Assembly (NCBI GenBank): GCA_944989445.1
Contig: CALYLW010000053.1
Location: 1 to 64,000 of the forward strand
From: Ampullaceana balthica
Lineage: Eukaryota; Mollusca; Gastropoda; Lymnaeidae
Length of the DNA stretch: 64,000 nucleotides
Direction of reading: 5' to 3'
Positions 49,340 to 61,000 of this stretch are shown here, in pieces. The position numbers and the translations under genes were made by a program. Within the stretch, counting starts at the first letter, position 1, and the number at the start of each line of letters is the position of its first letter. A model generated the notes under the pieces. The model was not told where the DNA came from. It saw only the letters and a program-made list of their open reading frames with translations, and ran no database searches.

Positions 49340-50585
49340 CATGATCGGATATGCGTTTTTTCCAACCTACACAAATTCGTGATCATAAAAAAATCTTTTT
49401 CTAAAGCCTTTACATTTTTTTCATAAATACCCATATTCAACCACTTACGACATTTAACAAGAGCATGTAACTGACTATTACCAAGTAATAGAGCGTTATA
49501 TTTTAATTATTTAAGAATTAAAAAGCGATGTAAATTTTATAAATACCCGAAGCTACAAACAATAACAAACTATACAGTAGAGTGCTTATTTTGGATTGAT
49601 AATGGAGCCGCGAAAGTAGATTATTAATCGACTTGATATATTACTTTGTTTAATGTATATAAATAAATCAAATTATTCAAATTGAACTAAGATTAATTAA
49701 ATATACACATTTACCCTAGGTAAGTTGGTAAGTTTATCTCTATTTAATTACTCATATTATTGTAATATAACATGATTGCCCAAATCGGTATCCTATAAAA
49801 ATTGAAACCTAATGTCGATAGTGTCCAGAATCTGTAACTATGTACATCCACTGTCTAGTCTAAGTTAGTCTAAGCCTAGAGCCTAGGGATGTTGTCTAAG
49901 CATCATACGGAGTGGGATTTTATTGATCTGAGTCTAAGCTAATTCGAGTTGTAATGGGGTTGTGGATTGTATTCCTTAAACTTAAACTTAATCTGAGCAC
50001 CTGCTTGCTAGCGCTTTACACTCAGTCAGTGACACAGTCTGAATTAATTATTCTTTGTCTTAGGCTCTGAGTAACTCTAACACCACTCACTGACGGATTC
50101 AGTTCATTAGGACTACGAGTAATTAATTAAGACTAATAGTACTAATACTAATGTCAATACAACCAAATGCCAATGGGGCTCAATTGTCAATTGTATAAGA
50201 CTTATACTCATCAGCCGGAAAATAACTAAAATATTACTTCCTTAATCAAGCCACTATGCTAGTACTTTGTGTTGGCACTTTGCTATATATAGAATTAGGT
50301 TTTAATTGAATTTTGGGCACGCGGCCCCAAAAAGGTTCACCATCACTGGTATAGACTGTATCCCTCTATACTCAATGAAGAAGGGCAGAATCAGAAGGGT
50401 TGGAAATAAGAAGTTTACAATTTATAGCATATCATATGCCATGCACATAAGTATGCACCCTGTGAAAACTCAATTCACCTGGTCTGTTGCTTTACCCCAA
50501 CATTTAAATGTTTTTACTCCTCCTGCTTAGAACTATTAAGTAAATGCAAGATCTGAAAAAACTCTAAATGTTATTTAAAAGATAT
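49340..50585. other. Intergenic; solo hAT terminus near 50347
   Basis: No gene seen. 49850-50110 is rich in degenerate CTAAG/AGTCTAAG words. GGCCCCAAAAAGGTTCACCA followed by TCACTG at 50322-50347 looks like one end of a hAT element without a visible partner. Confidence 0.45.
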
Positions 50586-50593
50586 ATTATCAC

Positions 50594-51602
50594 TACGGCT
50601 GTTAACGATTAATTTAAATTTAATAGTTAACTTTTGAAAAATTAACGATTAATTAATAGTTAATTTCGATTAAAGCCAGAAATTAAAATTATGACGTCAT
50701 AAGTAACACTTATTAAACGTTCTTGTTGAAAATCTAAATAACACTGGATTGTCTCCTTTATATATCATCTTTTAACCAACTACGCAAAAAGACAAGTGTG
50801 TCAGTGTTAACATTATTTGTGATGACATAAGTGATGAGCGGGTCTAATTGACAATATAAGGGGCCGTCCATAAAGTACGGGGGGGGGGTGTAAGAAAATG
50901 TGACGGGGGGAGGGGGGTCCGGCCAAGCGTGATGTCACGGTGTTTTATATTAAATGTTAATTATTTTGTTAATAAAAAAACAAAATTTATGTTTGTTCGA
51001 AGTGTGACATACTTTAGGGGGTCAGAGATTTGTGACTAGGGGGAGGGGGGGGGTTAAAAATTGTCAAAAATAGCGTGATGTACTTTATGGACGGCCTCTA
51101 ACCAGTCGAGCTAAACAATCGTTCACATAGCTTTAGATTGTCTCAGCTTAAGTTTCTGATACCATAGTGAATGTTTGGTTTGCATGTGATATGTAAGCGA
51201 AATGTTAGAACAATGGTCACTGCGCAGCAAATTATGTAAAATATTGCACAAAAAATGGACGTTGTGCAACTTTGCACAAGAGTTATTTTTTTTTAACTTT
51301 GCACACGGACCAACGAAGTTTAGACTTAGTAGAGGGAACATTGCATGGTAGGCAAACCATTTCTCTCAATGGATACAATAACCTTTATCAACATTTAGAA
51401 CATTTACGTCAGTCATTAGTTTAAAACCAAAATGTTCGTGTAATCGTCCGGAAATTAGTTTATATTTATCGGCCGAAATATTTTACTTTTTGACTTCCAG
51501 TACATTTATAAGTGGTGGGTAGATTAATCGTTTAAAAAATTTTAATCGTTAAAAATTGTTAACGATTAATTGAGAAATTAGTCGTTAATTTCCGCAGCCC
51601 TA
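50594..51602. mobile_element. hAT-like element with AT-rich inverted ends and 8-bp TSD
   Basis: Perfect 8-bp duplication ATTATCAC (50586-50593 and 51603-51610). Ends TACGGCTGTTAACGATTAAT and TCGTTAATTTCCGCAGCCCTA-like are inverted, with subterminal repeats of TTAACGATTAA. No transposase seen, so non-autonomous. A MITE is nested inside at 50860-51098. Confidence 0.88.
50860..51098. mobile_element. MITE, GTACGTCACG subfamily, nested in a hAT-like element
   Basis: Starts GGGGCCGTCCATAAAGTACG, ends TACTTTATGGACGGCCTC, with TAA on both sides (50857-50859 and 51099-51101). About 240 bp, close to the nested copy at 25029-25288, with the same internal words (GATGTCACGGTGTTTTATAT-like). Confidence 0.9.
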
Positions 51603-51935
51603 ATTATCACTGAATACTATATAACTAAATAATATCACAAAATTACTTTTCAGAAAATTAAATAGGTCTACATTTTAGAATTTAAGAGTTTAAATGGATA
51701 CTCAAGATTTTGTACTTCTTTTCCCGAAGCCTATAATTAAAAATCTTCAGGAAATAAAATAAGTCTATTCGGTAAAGTTCGATGGTATTTTTTTAACACT
51801 ATTTTTATTTTTGGCTAGTTGAGTTCAATACCTAAGTCAAAGGGGTCAATCTTGAATTAAACATATGAATATTTCCAGAGGGGATCTAAACATGCCCATT
51901 AGCTATATTTTGTTTAATTTTTTTTTCTGTTTCAG

Positions 51936-52006
51936 CTTTCTTTATGAATGTTGAGATGAAATAGCAGTTGACTTCCAAGCAGGTGTATTACTGAATGCTA
52001 TAGAAG
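51936..52006 (+). promoter_or_regulatory. MED14 5' UTR exon portion with a short uORF
   Basis: A polypyrimidine tract ending in TTTCTGTTTCAG (51935) marks a splice acceptor, so transcription starts further upstream. The leader holds a six-codon uORF (51944-51964, MNVEMK then TAG), and an in-frame TAG (52001-52003) lies just before the main ATG, which fixes the start. The uORF could dampen translation; that is inference. Confidence 0.6.
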
Positions 52007-55000
52007 ATGACGCCACAAGGGGGAATGGTAATGAATGTGGCACCACCTCCTCTCTCTTCAGGAGGAACAATATCTCTTGCCCTACTTATTGAATATGCAT
52101 TGCAGCGAACCCATCATGAACTGATTGTATTATCTGAGCTGTGAGTGATGCCTTGAAAATATTGTGACATTATTAATTGAAAGTTTTATGTATTTGTTTT
52201 AACTACAACATTAATTAAACCAAATTCTTGAATTTTTTTTACCTTACCTTTTAAGAAATTAATTCCTTTTTTGTCACCCTATGGGAAGGAAGATTCTAGC
52301 GCCAATCAAGATACTTTAGTGGGTGATACAATTTTAATCCACAATTATTAATATTCCATAGCTTATGAATAGTGGCTTTGAGAAAAGAGAGACTTTATCC
52401 TTAATGCTAATTTACTCAATAACATATCTATTGTGCTAATTTACTGAGGCTCAAATCTGAGTAAAATTTATACTTCATGTTTTTATTATCTTTGTAATGG
52501 TTTATTTCAGGTGGTAGTTGTTTCATGCCTATTTCACTGATTTAAAATGTAGCAGATCACTTTATTAGTTTGTATCTTAGTGTCTCTTACTGATAAGCAC
52601 TATATTTTAAAAACAAAACAGGACTTTGCAAAGGGGGAATGTGGCTTGGTTTAAACTATTATGAGGAAAGGGCTTTAAGGGGAAAATTGTCTGAAGATTT
52701 AGACAGGCATTCATAAAGAATAATAACTATCTTATGCTATACACATCACCAATTATAATGGTCCAAAATCATCTATTTAGTTGTATGTCTTGGAAGGTAG
52801 AATTTTCTATTTATTCTATATTATTTTTGTAATATTTGACCTTTTAAAAAATATAACGTGATATAAAGATTAGAATTGTACTTAGCAAAAAAAATTTAAA
52901 AAGTAATTTATTCTATCATGAAGTATGATAAATTTTGAATTTTTGTTAAATTTCAGACTGCCACGGAAATCTGACATGGAAAGGTAGCATGAATTTTAAT
53001 TTATAATTTGGATATAATTTTTTAACAACTGGGAAAATTTAGGAGAGTACATTGAATTAATTGCTATTATATTTCTCTTGTTTAACTGCAATCTTTATTA
53101 AAATTAAAATACGTCTCAATTTTCTTTACAGAAAGATTGAAATTTTCCAATTTGCCAGCCGTACAAGACAACTCTTTGTAAGGTTGTTGGCTCTGGTTAA
53201 GTGGGCTAACAGTGCATCCAAGGTTGACAAGTGCATGGTTAGCAAAGTTTTATTTTTAAAATTAATTTGTAAAAAATGATGTCTTTATTCTCACATAAGA
53301 AACTTCTAAAAATTCTCACATAAGAAACTTTTAAAAGTGCTTTAGTGTTCTCTGATTCTTTAGCCGAGAATAAATTTGATCAATTAAAATCTTTATGCAT
53401 ATAACAGCAGTTTTTAACATGCACTGAAAACATCAATTCGAAATTTTTACAAAAATCATCCACTTACTATTGTAATTTTCTTTGCTTGCAGGACATTTGT
53501 AATTTCTTGGAGCAGCAGTCTATGTACTTTGTAGAGACAGCTGACGGCCTACATAAAATGGCTAAAGAAACTCTGGCTTCTGCACGGTAACTGATCTAAG
53601 AGTAACTGATTAACAGTTCAGTTGGAGTTAATTTATACCAAGATAAGATCTTATACTGACCTTATGAGTACTGGACAAAACTTGTTGAGATCTACATTTT
53701 AATGCCTTACGATACTGCCAGCTCTCAATATTTCATCTGATTCCAACCACTGCATTACACACAAAAAAACACCAGTTTTTCTAACCCATCTACATGTTTT
53801 TCTTTTTTGCTTAGAGGTCAGGTGTTAGATTCAGGACATTAGGGTTGGCAGGCTAAATTCATTTATTTAAAAGGCTTGTGATTTTAAGTTATTTATTTGT
53901 GTATTTTTCCCCCAAAAAGGCTACCCAGTTTCTCCTTACCTTGTGCCATTGATGTCCTGACTACAGGGACTTACCCTAGGCTGCCAACTTGTATCAGAGT
54001 AAGTTACTATTCGCTAATATTAATTAGACATAAACACGATTTTACAGTTTTAACAGCTCAATTATAAATGGACACAAAAATAAAAGAAATAGTAATTATG
54101 ATCATTATGGAGTTATTTCATCTTGAAAACAGAAAATGCTATTAGCTTATTTGTTAATAAATTAAGGAGCTTTTAATCCCATTTTTTCTGATACCGTGTA
54201 TTCTAAATATTCACACAAGACTTCCCTATTGAGCAGTGTTTCTCAAAGTGCTTTTCCATTGGTCAGTTTTGGTCAGTCCGCAAAAAAAAAGAAAGAATAT
54301 AATTAAAGTATCTCGCATCAGGAGAAATGTGTCCACCTGCCTCCCAAACTTGGAGATATTGGTAACTCTGCTGTAGGGAATACCCTGAACTATAAGTTGA
54401 TATTCACGTCATCTTTTGACTTTAGCTGTTAACTGACACATGAGCTGTTATTTGCAGGAGCGTATCATACCCCCAGACCCCATAACACCCCAAGAGAAAA
54501 TGCAGACTTTGCAGCGTCTCAATGAAGTGATTCAGTACAGACTTGTGTCCAATGAACTCCCTAAACAAATGAGGAGACTTAAAATAGGTACATTATTTAG
54601 AATTATAAGCTCTATATTCACTATATATGGATACCTTCATAGTTAACAGCTGCTATTATTTGATACTTACATTTTTTTGTATTACTATTTTGCAAGAATT
54701 AACAGCAAGTAAACTTTATATGATTTTTTTAAAAAAATTATTGTCATGATTCCGCAGACCAGGGTCGAGTCAAGTTCTTTGTAGAACAAGAGTTTGAGGT
54801 AATTTCCCTCTGACTGTTGCTCTGATTTTTAAAAAAATTAGCTTTGAAATTTTCTTTGCATTTGAGCCTAGACTGTTGAACTGGATATATTATTAAGATA
54901 ATCATTTACCTTTTCAATCTATTTATTTTTATTTACTCTTATAACTATTTTTAAACATTGTAGTAAGGCCTTGTTTTTTTGTTTAAAAATTATCTTGATA

Positions 55001-58000
55001 TGCTCATAATACATCATTAAATACTTGAATTTAAAACTTTTTTCCCACTCCTATCAACTAACTTAAATTGATTTTGAGCTTCTGTATTGTCAAAAAGGAT
55101 ACTTAAGTTTATTTTGGAAATGAAGTGTCTAATTTGTTGCATTTTAATTTATTTTGCCTTTCAACAGGTGACTCTCACATTAATGGGAGACAGTCCTTCT
55201 ATTCCTTGGCGTCTGCTGGATGTCAACTTCCTTGTTGAGGATCATGAAACAGGACGTAAGTGCCCATGTAATTATCAGATACTATTTCTTAAATCAAAGC
55301 CTATTATAATTATAGTAGGCCTAGTATATCCTTTAAATCATCTGGGATTTAAATTTGGCTTATCCTATTTCAAATATGTGTCATTATTATTTAAGTAATA
55401 AAAATTTCTTCTAAATATTTACGATAGTTTTAACCAACAGAGCCAGCATCCCTGCCCGCTCCCTCTTTCCACTAGGTCAAACTTTTCCATTTTTAAGAGT
55501 TAAGATTATAATCTTTCCTCAGAGAGATTAAAGTAATGATTAGTAGTAATTCCAGACAATCCACTTTTATACATATGCAAAACAATATGTTTCGTTCCAC
55601 ACATCAATGCAGAAAAATTGCTATTGTGTAGTAGGTAGGTAAAGGAGAGTTTAAATTGAAAATTTTTTTAAAGGGTATTTGGGTGGCTTTATAGTTATGG
55701 GTTGTTGTTTATATATAAAAATTGGTACGTTAACTTCATTTATTTAAGAAAGGTCATTACATTAAATAAATTATTAAAATTTATATTCAGAGCAACCCTC
55801 CTTTGCCTCCCAAATCCACACTTTCAGGCCCATTGTTTCACCTAAACAAAAGTAAATAACTGAAATAATGGAAGTCTAGATTAAGACAATAGGCAATACT
55901 GCCAATAATTTTATTGTCAGATGTAATTAAACAATATAATTTGCAGTTGTCACGCAAGTTGTGTCTGTCAGTCCTGACACTACTCATTTTAGAAAGCAGG
56001 GAAAACCAAATTACTGCACCAAAGCATCAAAAGGTGTGCAAATCTAATATGCGCTGTAAAAAAATATTATATGACGTCATTGTTTTCGCTCATATTTTAA
56101 TTTTGGAAAAGGGATCAATGTAAAAAGAGGATTTGATGATGGTTAATTATACATCAAAAAACAAAAGGGGCACCGTAGGCGCCCTGCAACCCCTATTATA
56201 AAATACTTTGTGTACATTTCAGAAAGTTTAATATTTCATATTTATCAAACAAGGACAAGTTAGTTGGGCTTTTGAAAAAAGGTCGGCGCCGTAGGCACCC
56301 TAAAAACAGTGCATTTTTTATAAAATAAATAGATTTCAGCTGAAAACTTCCTTCATTTTTGACAGGTGTACGCTAGTATCATAAGATTTTTTGAAGAAAA
56401 AAACATTTTTTTAACCTCTTTTTGCATCTGGGTTTCTATTTGGTTGAATTGTTTTAAAATACAGAGATTCTGTTTGTGCAAAAAAAAAGGCTGAGTTGTT
56501 TCTGCAAAAAAAAAGGCTGAGTTGTTTTCTGGGATAACCATTGGAGATGCCGGTATTATATTTTAAATGATATATTTGATTTAAATTAAAACAAAGACTA
56601 CAAAGTTAACTTTCAATTTTTTTAAAATATACTTTCAGATGGAAAATCATTAGTACATTCAATGCAGGTATGCAAATATTTAAATTATAGCTGTAAATCA
56701 CACTTAATGTAATTTAAGACATTGATCTTCAAAATTACCCAAAAAGTTTAATTTTATCTGTATTTGAAGTGTTAATTTTTTTTCTCTCCCTTGCAGGTCC
56801 ATTACATACATGAGCTCGTCCAGTCCAGGCTGCTGCATGTAGACCACCCTTTGCATGATCTCTACAAAGTTTTACGTATCCTATAAGTCACAATACTCTG
56901 TTATAAGCTATTAGATGGCATCAATATATTATAATAAGGATATAATCCTACACCATCAGATTCAAACAATTTTCAAACTTTTTTCTTAGAATTTTGAATG
57001 GTAAAATGGTATTATTTTTTCCCTTCACATGATGTGATGTTTAAATTTCAACTCTTCTTTTTTTAATGTATGACATAAAAGTCAACCACATCTGCAACTT
57101 AGCTATCAGCTTCAGCAATATTCAGTTATTCTTATAGCCAAAAAAAAATCAACAACCTAGTGTATTTATAAAACTACCAACATTTTTTGTATGGGGTTAT
57201 CATAAGCTGTCTTATTGATATTTCAAAAAATATCTTTAACATAAGCTGTCTTATTGATATTTCAAAAAATATCTTTAACATAAGCTGTCTTATTGATATT
57301 TCAAAAAATATCTTTAACATAAGCTGTCTTATTGATATTTCAAAAAATATCTTTAACATAAGCTGTCTTATTGATATTTCAAAAAATATCTTTAACATAA
57401 GCTGCCTTATTGATATTTCAAAAAATATCTTTAACATAAACTGCCTTATTGATATTTCAAAAAATATCTTTAACATAAGCTGCCTTATTGATATTTCAAA
57501 AAATATCTTTAACATAAGCTGCCTTATTGATATTTCAAAAAATATCTTTAACATAAGCTGCCTTATTGATATTTCAAAAAATATCTTTAACATAAGCTGC
57601 CTTATTGATATTTCAAAAAATATCTTTAACACTTTGCAAGACTCATTTTGTCAGTCACTGCAGCTTGAAGTGCTTCATTCTCAAGTAAGTATTTCTTACC
57701 TTGTTGGTTATATGCGGCTGTTTCATTTTTAAAGAAATACTCTAGGTATAATAAACTTTGCTAACCTTAATGCAGTCTTCACTGAATATATCTTTTGACT
57801 AACTAAGGAGGTGAACCTTGAGAAAGTGACTGATCTTGGTGTGGATTCATATATCTGTGCAAACAGAACAGTTGTCCTATCAGTTAACTTAAAACTTTTT
57901 AGAGTAACTTGCGAAATTAATTAACATTTTTAGAATTTTAAATAATTTGACAATCGAATATCTAAGCAAAAATAACTGTTGTCCTAGCAGTTAACTTAAA

Positions 58001-61000
58001 ACTTTGTAGAGTATCTCGCGAAATTAATTAAAATTTTTAGAATTTTAAATAATTTGACAATCAAATATTTCCTAATCAGTCATACAATATCAATAAATTT
58101 TCTGTTCACTTCATGACGCAGGCCCAGAGGCTGATGGGGGACAGGCTGAGGGACAGCATTTGTATTGTGGAGTACTCACTTAGTAAATCGTTGTCAATAT
58201 CATATTGGAGGTTTGCATTGCACCAATGAAATGTTCAATTAATGTCCAAGCATCAAAATATTTAGTGATCTTGATTATTGAAAAAAATAAATATTGTTAA
58301 CAATTTGGATATTAGTAGGATATTAAGTATGTAAATTATATATTTTTTAAAAGACACAAGCAATAAATAATTATTTTTGTATGCTTCAACTGTTTATTTA
58401 GTAGACACAAAATATCATAGTGTAAAGTGTGACCATAAAGTGCTCTTTTTAAGTTTTGAATTGTTATTGTTGGTTTGCTATTTATTTCAGAGATCAGCAG
58501 AAGAAGAGGCAGAACATGGAACATTTTCCAAGTTAGTAGGATTGATAATATTTCGTATTTTAATTAGGTCACAGTGCAATCCCCCCACCCTTTAAATCCC
58601 AATGATATGTATTTATTTGTTAGCAAAACAACATTACCATGGTTTGTGCTAGATTTTACCTTTGATTCTAATAGGAACTTATAAACCATTTTACACAAGA
58701 CTAAGAAGATATTTAGAGTATTATCTTAGGTCTAATTATGTCATTTAAATCAAAGTAAAGTATTCATCCTTTCAACCACAAATTTTATATTTATGTTTCA
58801 TTTTTGTTACCAACCTTGGTTAGTTTACAAATTGAGTGTACATGTAAGTGAAGAAGATGAAGGAAAACCTCTACAGATATCCCACACACCACCCATGACA
58901 CCTATTGAAAGCAGGAAAATTGGCCTTGCAATCAAGGTACATCATTTACTGGTCTGTTTTCATTTCTGCAAGGCATACAAACTGGCCAGTTTTCCTTAGT
59001 TGTTTTATTTTTAAAGCAAATTGACTTGTTTTTATTTATATTTCATTGATTAAACTTGATTACATTCAATTTAAATGCTAAATAATATTTATCACTGGAA
59101 TTTATAAGCATCAATAAAGATGACATGATGTCTTTAAAAAAAAAGTTAAAATGATCAGGTCCACAGAGAATATCAGTTTGAAATGATAAATAAAATACCA
59201 ATCACCAGATTTATCTTTAAATAAAATATTATTTCAGAGTGATCATTTGTCCATAGAGAAGTTACTTATGCAGACCATTGAAGTCAGAACTCATTCCAAG
59301 TTAAAGGTAGGGAGAGGTTCTCATTGTTGCTCATTAAAGTTTAAAAATTTTGATCCATTCCTTGAATAGCTTCATTGGTTAGTTTGTGCTGTTTTGATGT
59401 ATTTAGTTTTTATGAAACAAAAATATTTTAAAGAAATGCTTCTACATTTTTATTACAGGAACTGGCAAGAGAAATGCAGAGAGTTATTGATGGCAAATGT
59501 AAGTGACACTATCATTCACCTACAAAACTCTCATGTTTGAAAGCTAATTGGATGCATATACATATGATGAGAACCAAAATTGCCACATACAAAACTGTTT
59601 TCTTTTTCTTAAATTAGATTACTATTTTATGAAATGTTGGGGCAATATTACATCTTGTATAACAACCTAAAAAATATGATTATTTCACTGCCCAGGTGAA
59701 GTCAGAGATATGCCAGTTGCGCTCCATGTCAGTGTACTTAATCCTTGCATGTCATCAGAAGTCTTAAGAATCTCTATAGATGTCCAAACAGGATCTTACA
59801 TGGCCTCGGTGCCATCATGTGGTAAGTTGTTTTTTTTCCCTACTACTTGAAATGAATAGGCCAAGTGAGATCATTATTTCATCAAAGCCACTACCACTCA
59901 TGTGTTGTAAAAGAAATCGAAATACCATATTCAAAATGGATTACTATAAGACAAGTTTCACATAAAACTAAAAAAATAGTAGACAAGGGTCCATATGCAG
60001 CCAAGAAAATAGTTATTCTTCAGGATCTCCTGACAAAGCTATTTTGGAATTGATAAAAACCAAGAAATAGACCAAAAATCTTGCTGGACTAATTTTAATA
60101 TTAAAAAAATGATAAACAGTTCAAATAAAAAGTAATCTGGTTTTGAGAAACCATCAAATTCGGTGAAATGCATTGATGCAGTCTCTTCTTATTCAGAGTC
60201 TGAGTTGTTGTTTTCAAATTTTTTTCTTAATAAAGAAATATGAAATTTATTACTGCCAGGTTTAGGAATTGTCTCATAATTTTTTATTTTTTTTTCTAAA
60301 GAACAAATGGATACTCCAAATGACTTTTTATTTGATGATTTTTTTAATTTAAACAAAGACCTTTCTTTAAAAATCAGCTTAAATTTCATAGTAGGATGTG
60401 GAACAATGGCAAAGCAAGGACTGATTATTACAATTGCAATTTTATTGGCTACTCATATGCTAAATGTAAATTTAAATATCACCTAATTGACATTGAAGCC
60501 TTTAAACTTCACACTATTCATAAGGCATATATTGACTACACTTATAGGGGAGTATCTACATTTGGTCAGCAACACACACTTTTTTTAAGAGCACCCCGGC
60601 TTGCAAGGAAGATTACAAAAAAATAACTAGAGTGATTAAATGAGATTAAGGAATTTTAAAGATGGTTGCATGATAGATTGAATACTTGAACGTAAACAAA
60701 ATTGGAGTGTGTTGTTACTAAATAAAAGAAAAATGTGCTGTAAACCAAATATTACCTGTTATATGTTAGACCACTATTTTTAACCTGTAGGATTATAATA
60801 TAATCAAATCAACTGTTCAACAAAAAAAAATCATAATCTTAGTCACAAAAATGTAGTTATGCAACATTGATAGTTCTTAATTTACATTTTCATTTTTTAA
60901 AAATTGGGAAAAGTAAAGGATAATAAGAATTTTATTGTTTCAAAATTGGGAATCAAATGAAGATTGAATAAAACAAAGGAAAGATGAATAAACCAAATTA

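Noticed and set aside
57174..57732. ORFs of 152 and 181 codons with a 13-residue period
   Set aside because: They translate the 39-bp intronic minisatellite on both strands inside MED14. The exon at 57641-57684 uses the MED14 frame instead.
60189..60626. Possible transposase ORFs in a MED14 intron
   Set aside because: Short, low-complexity translations on both strands with no recognisable motif or terminal repeats.
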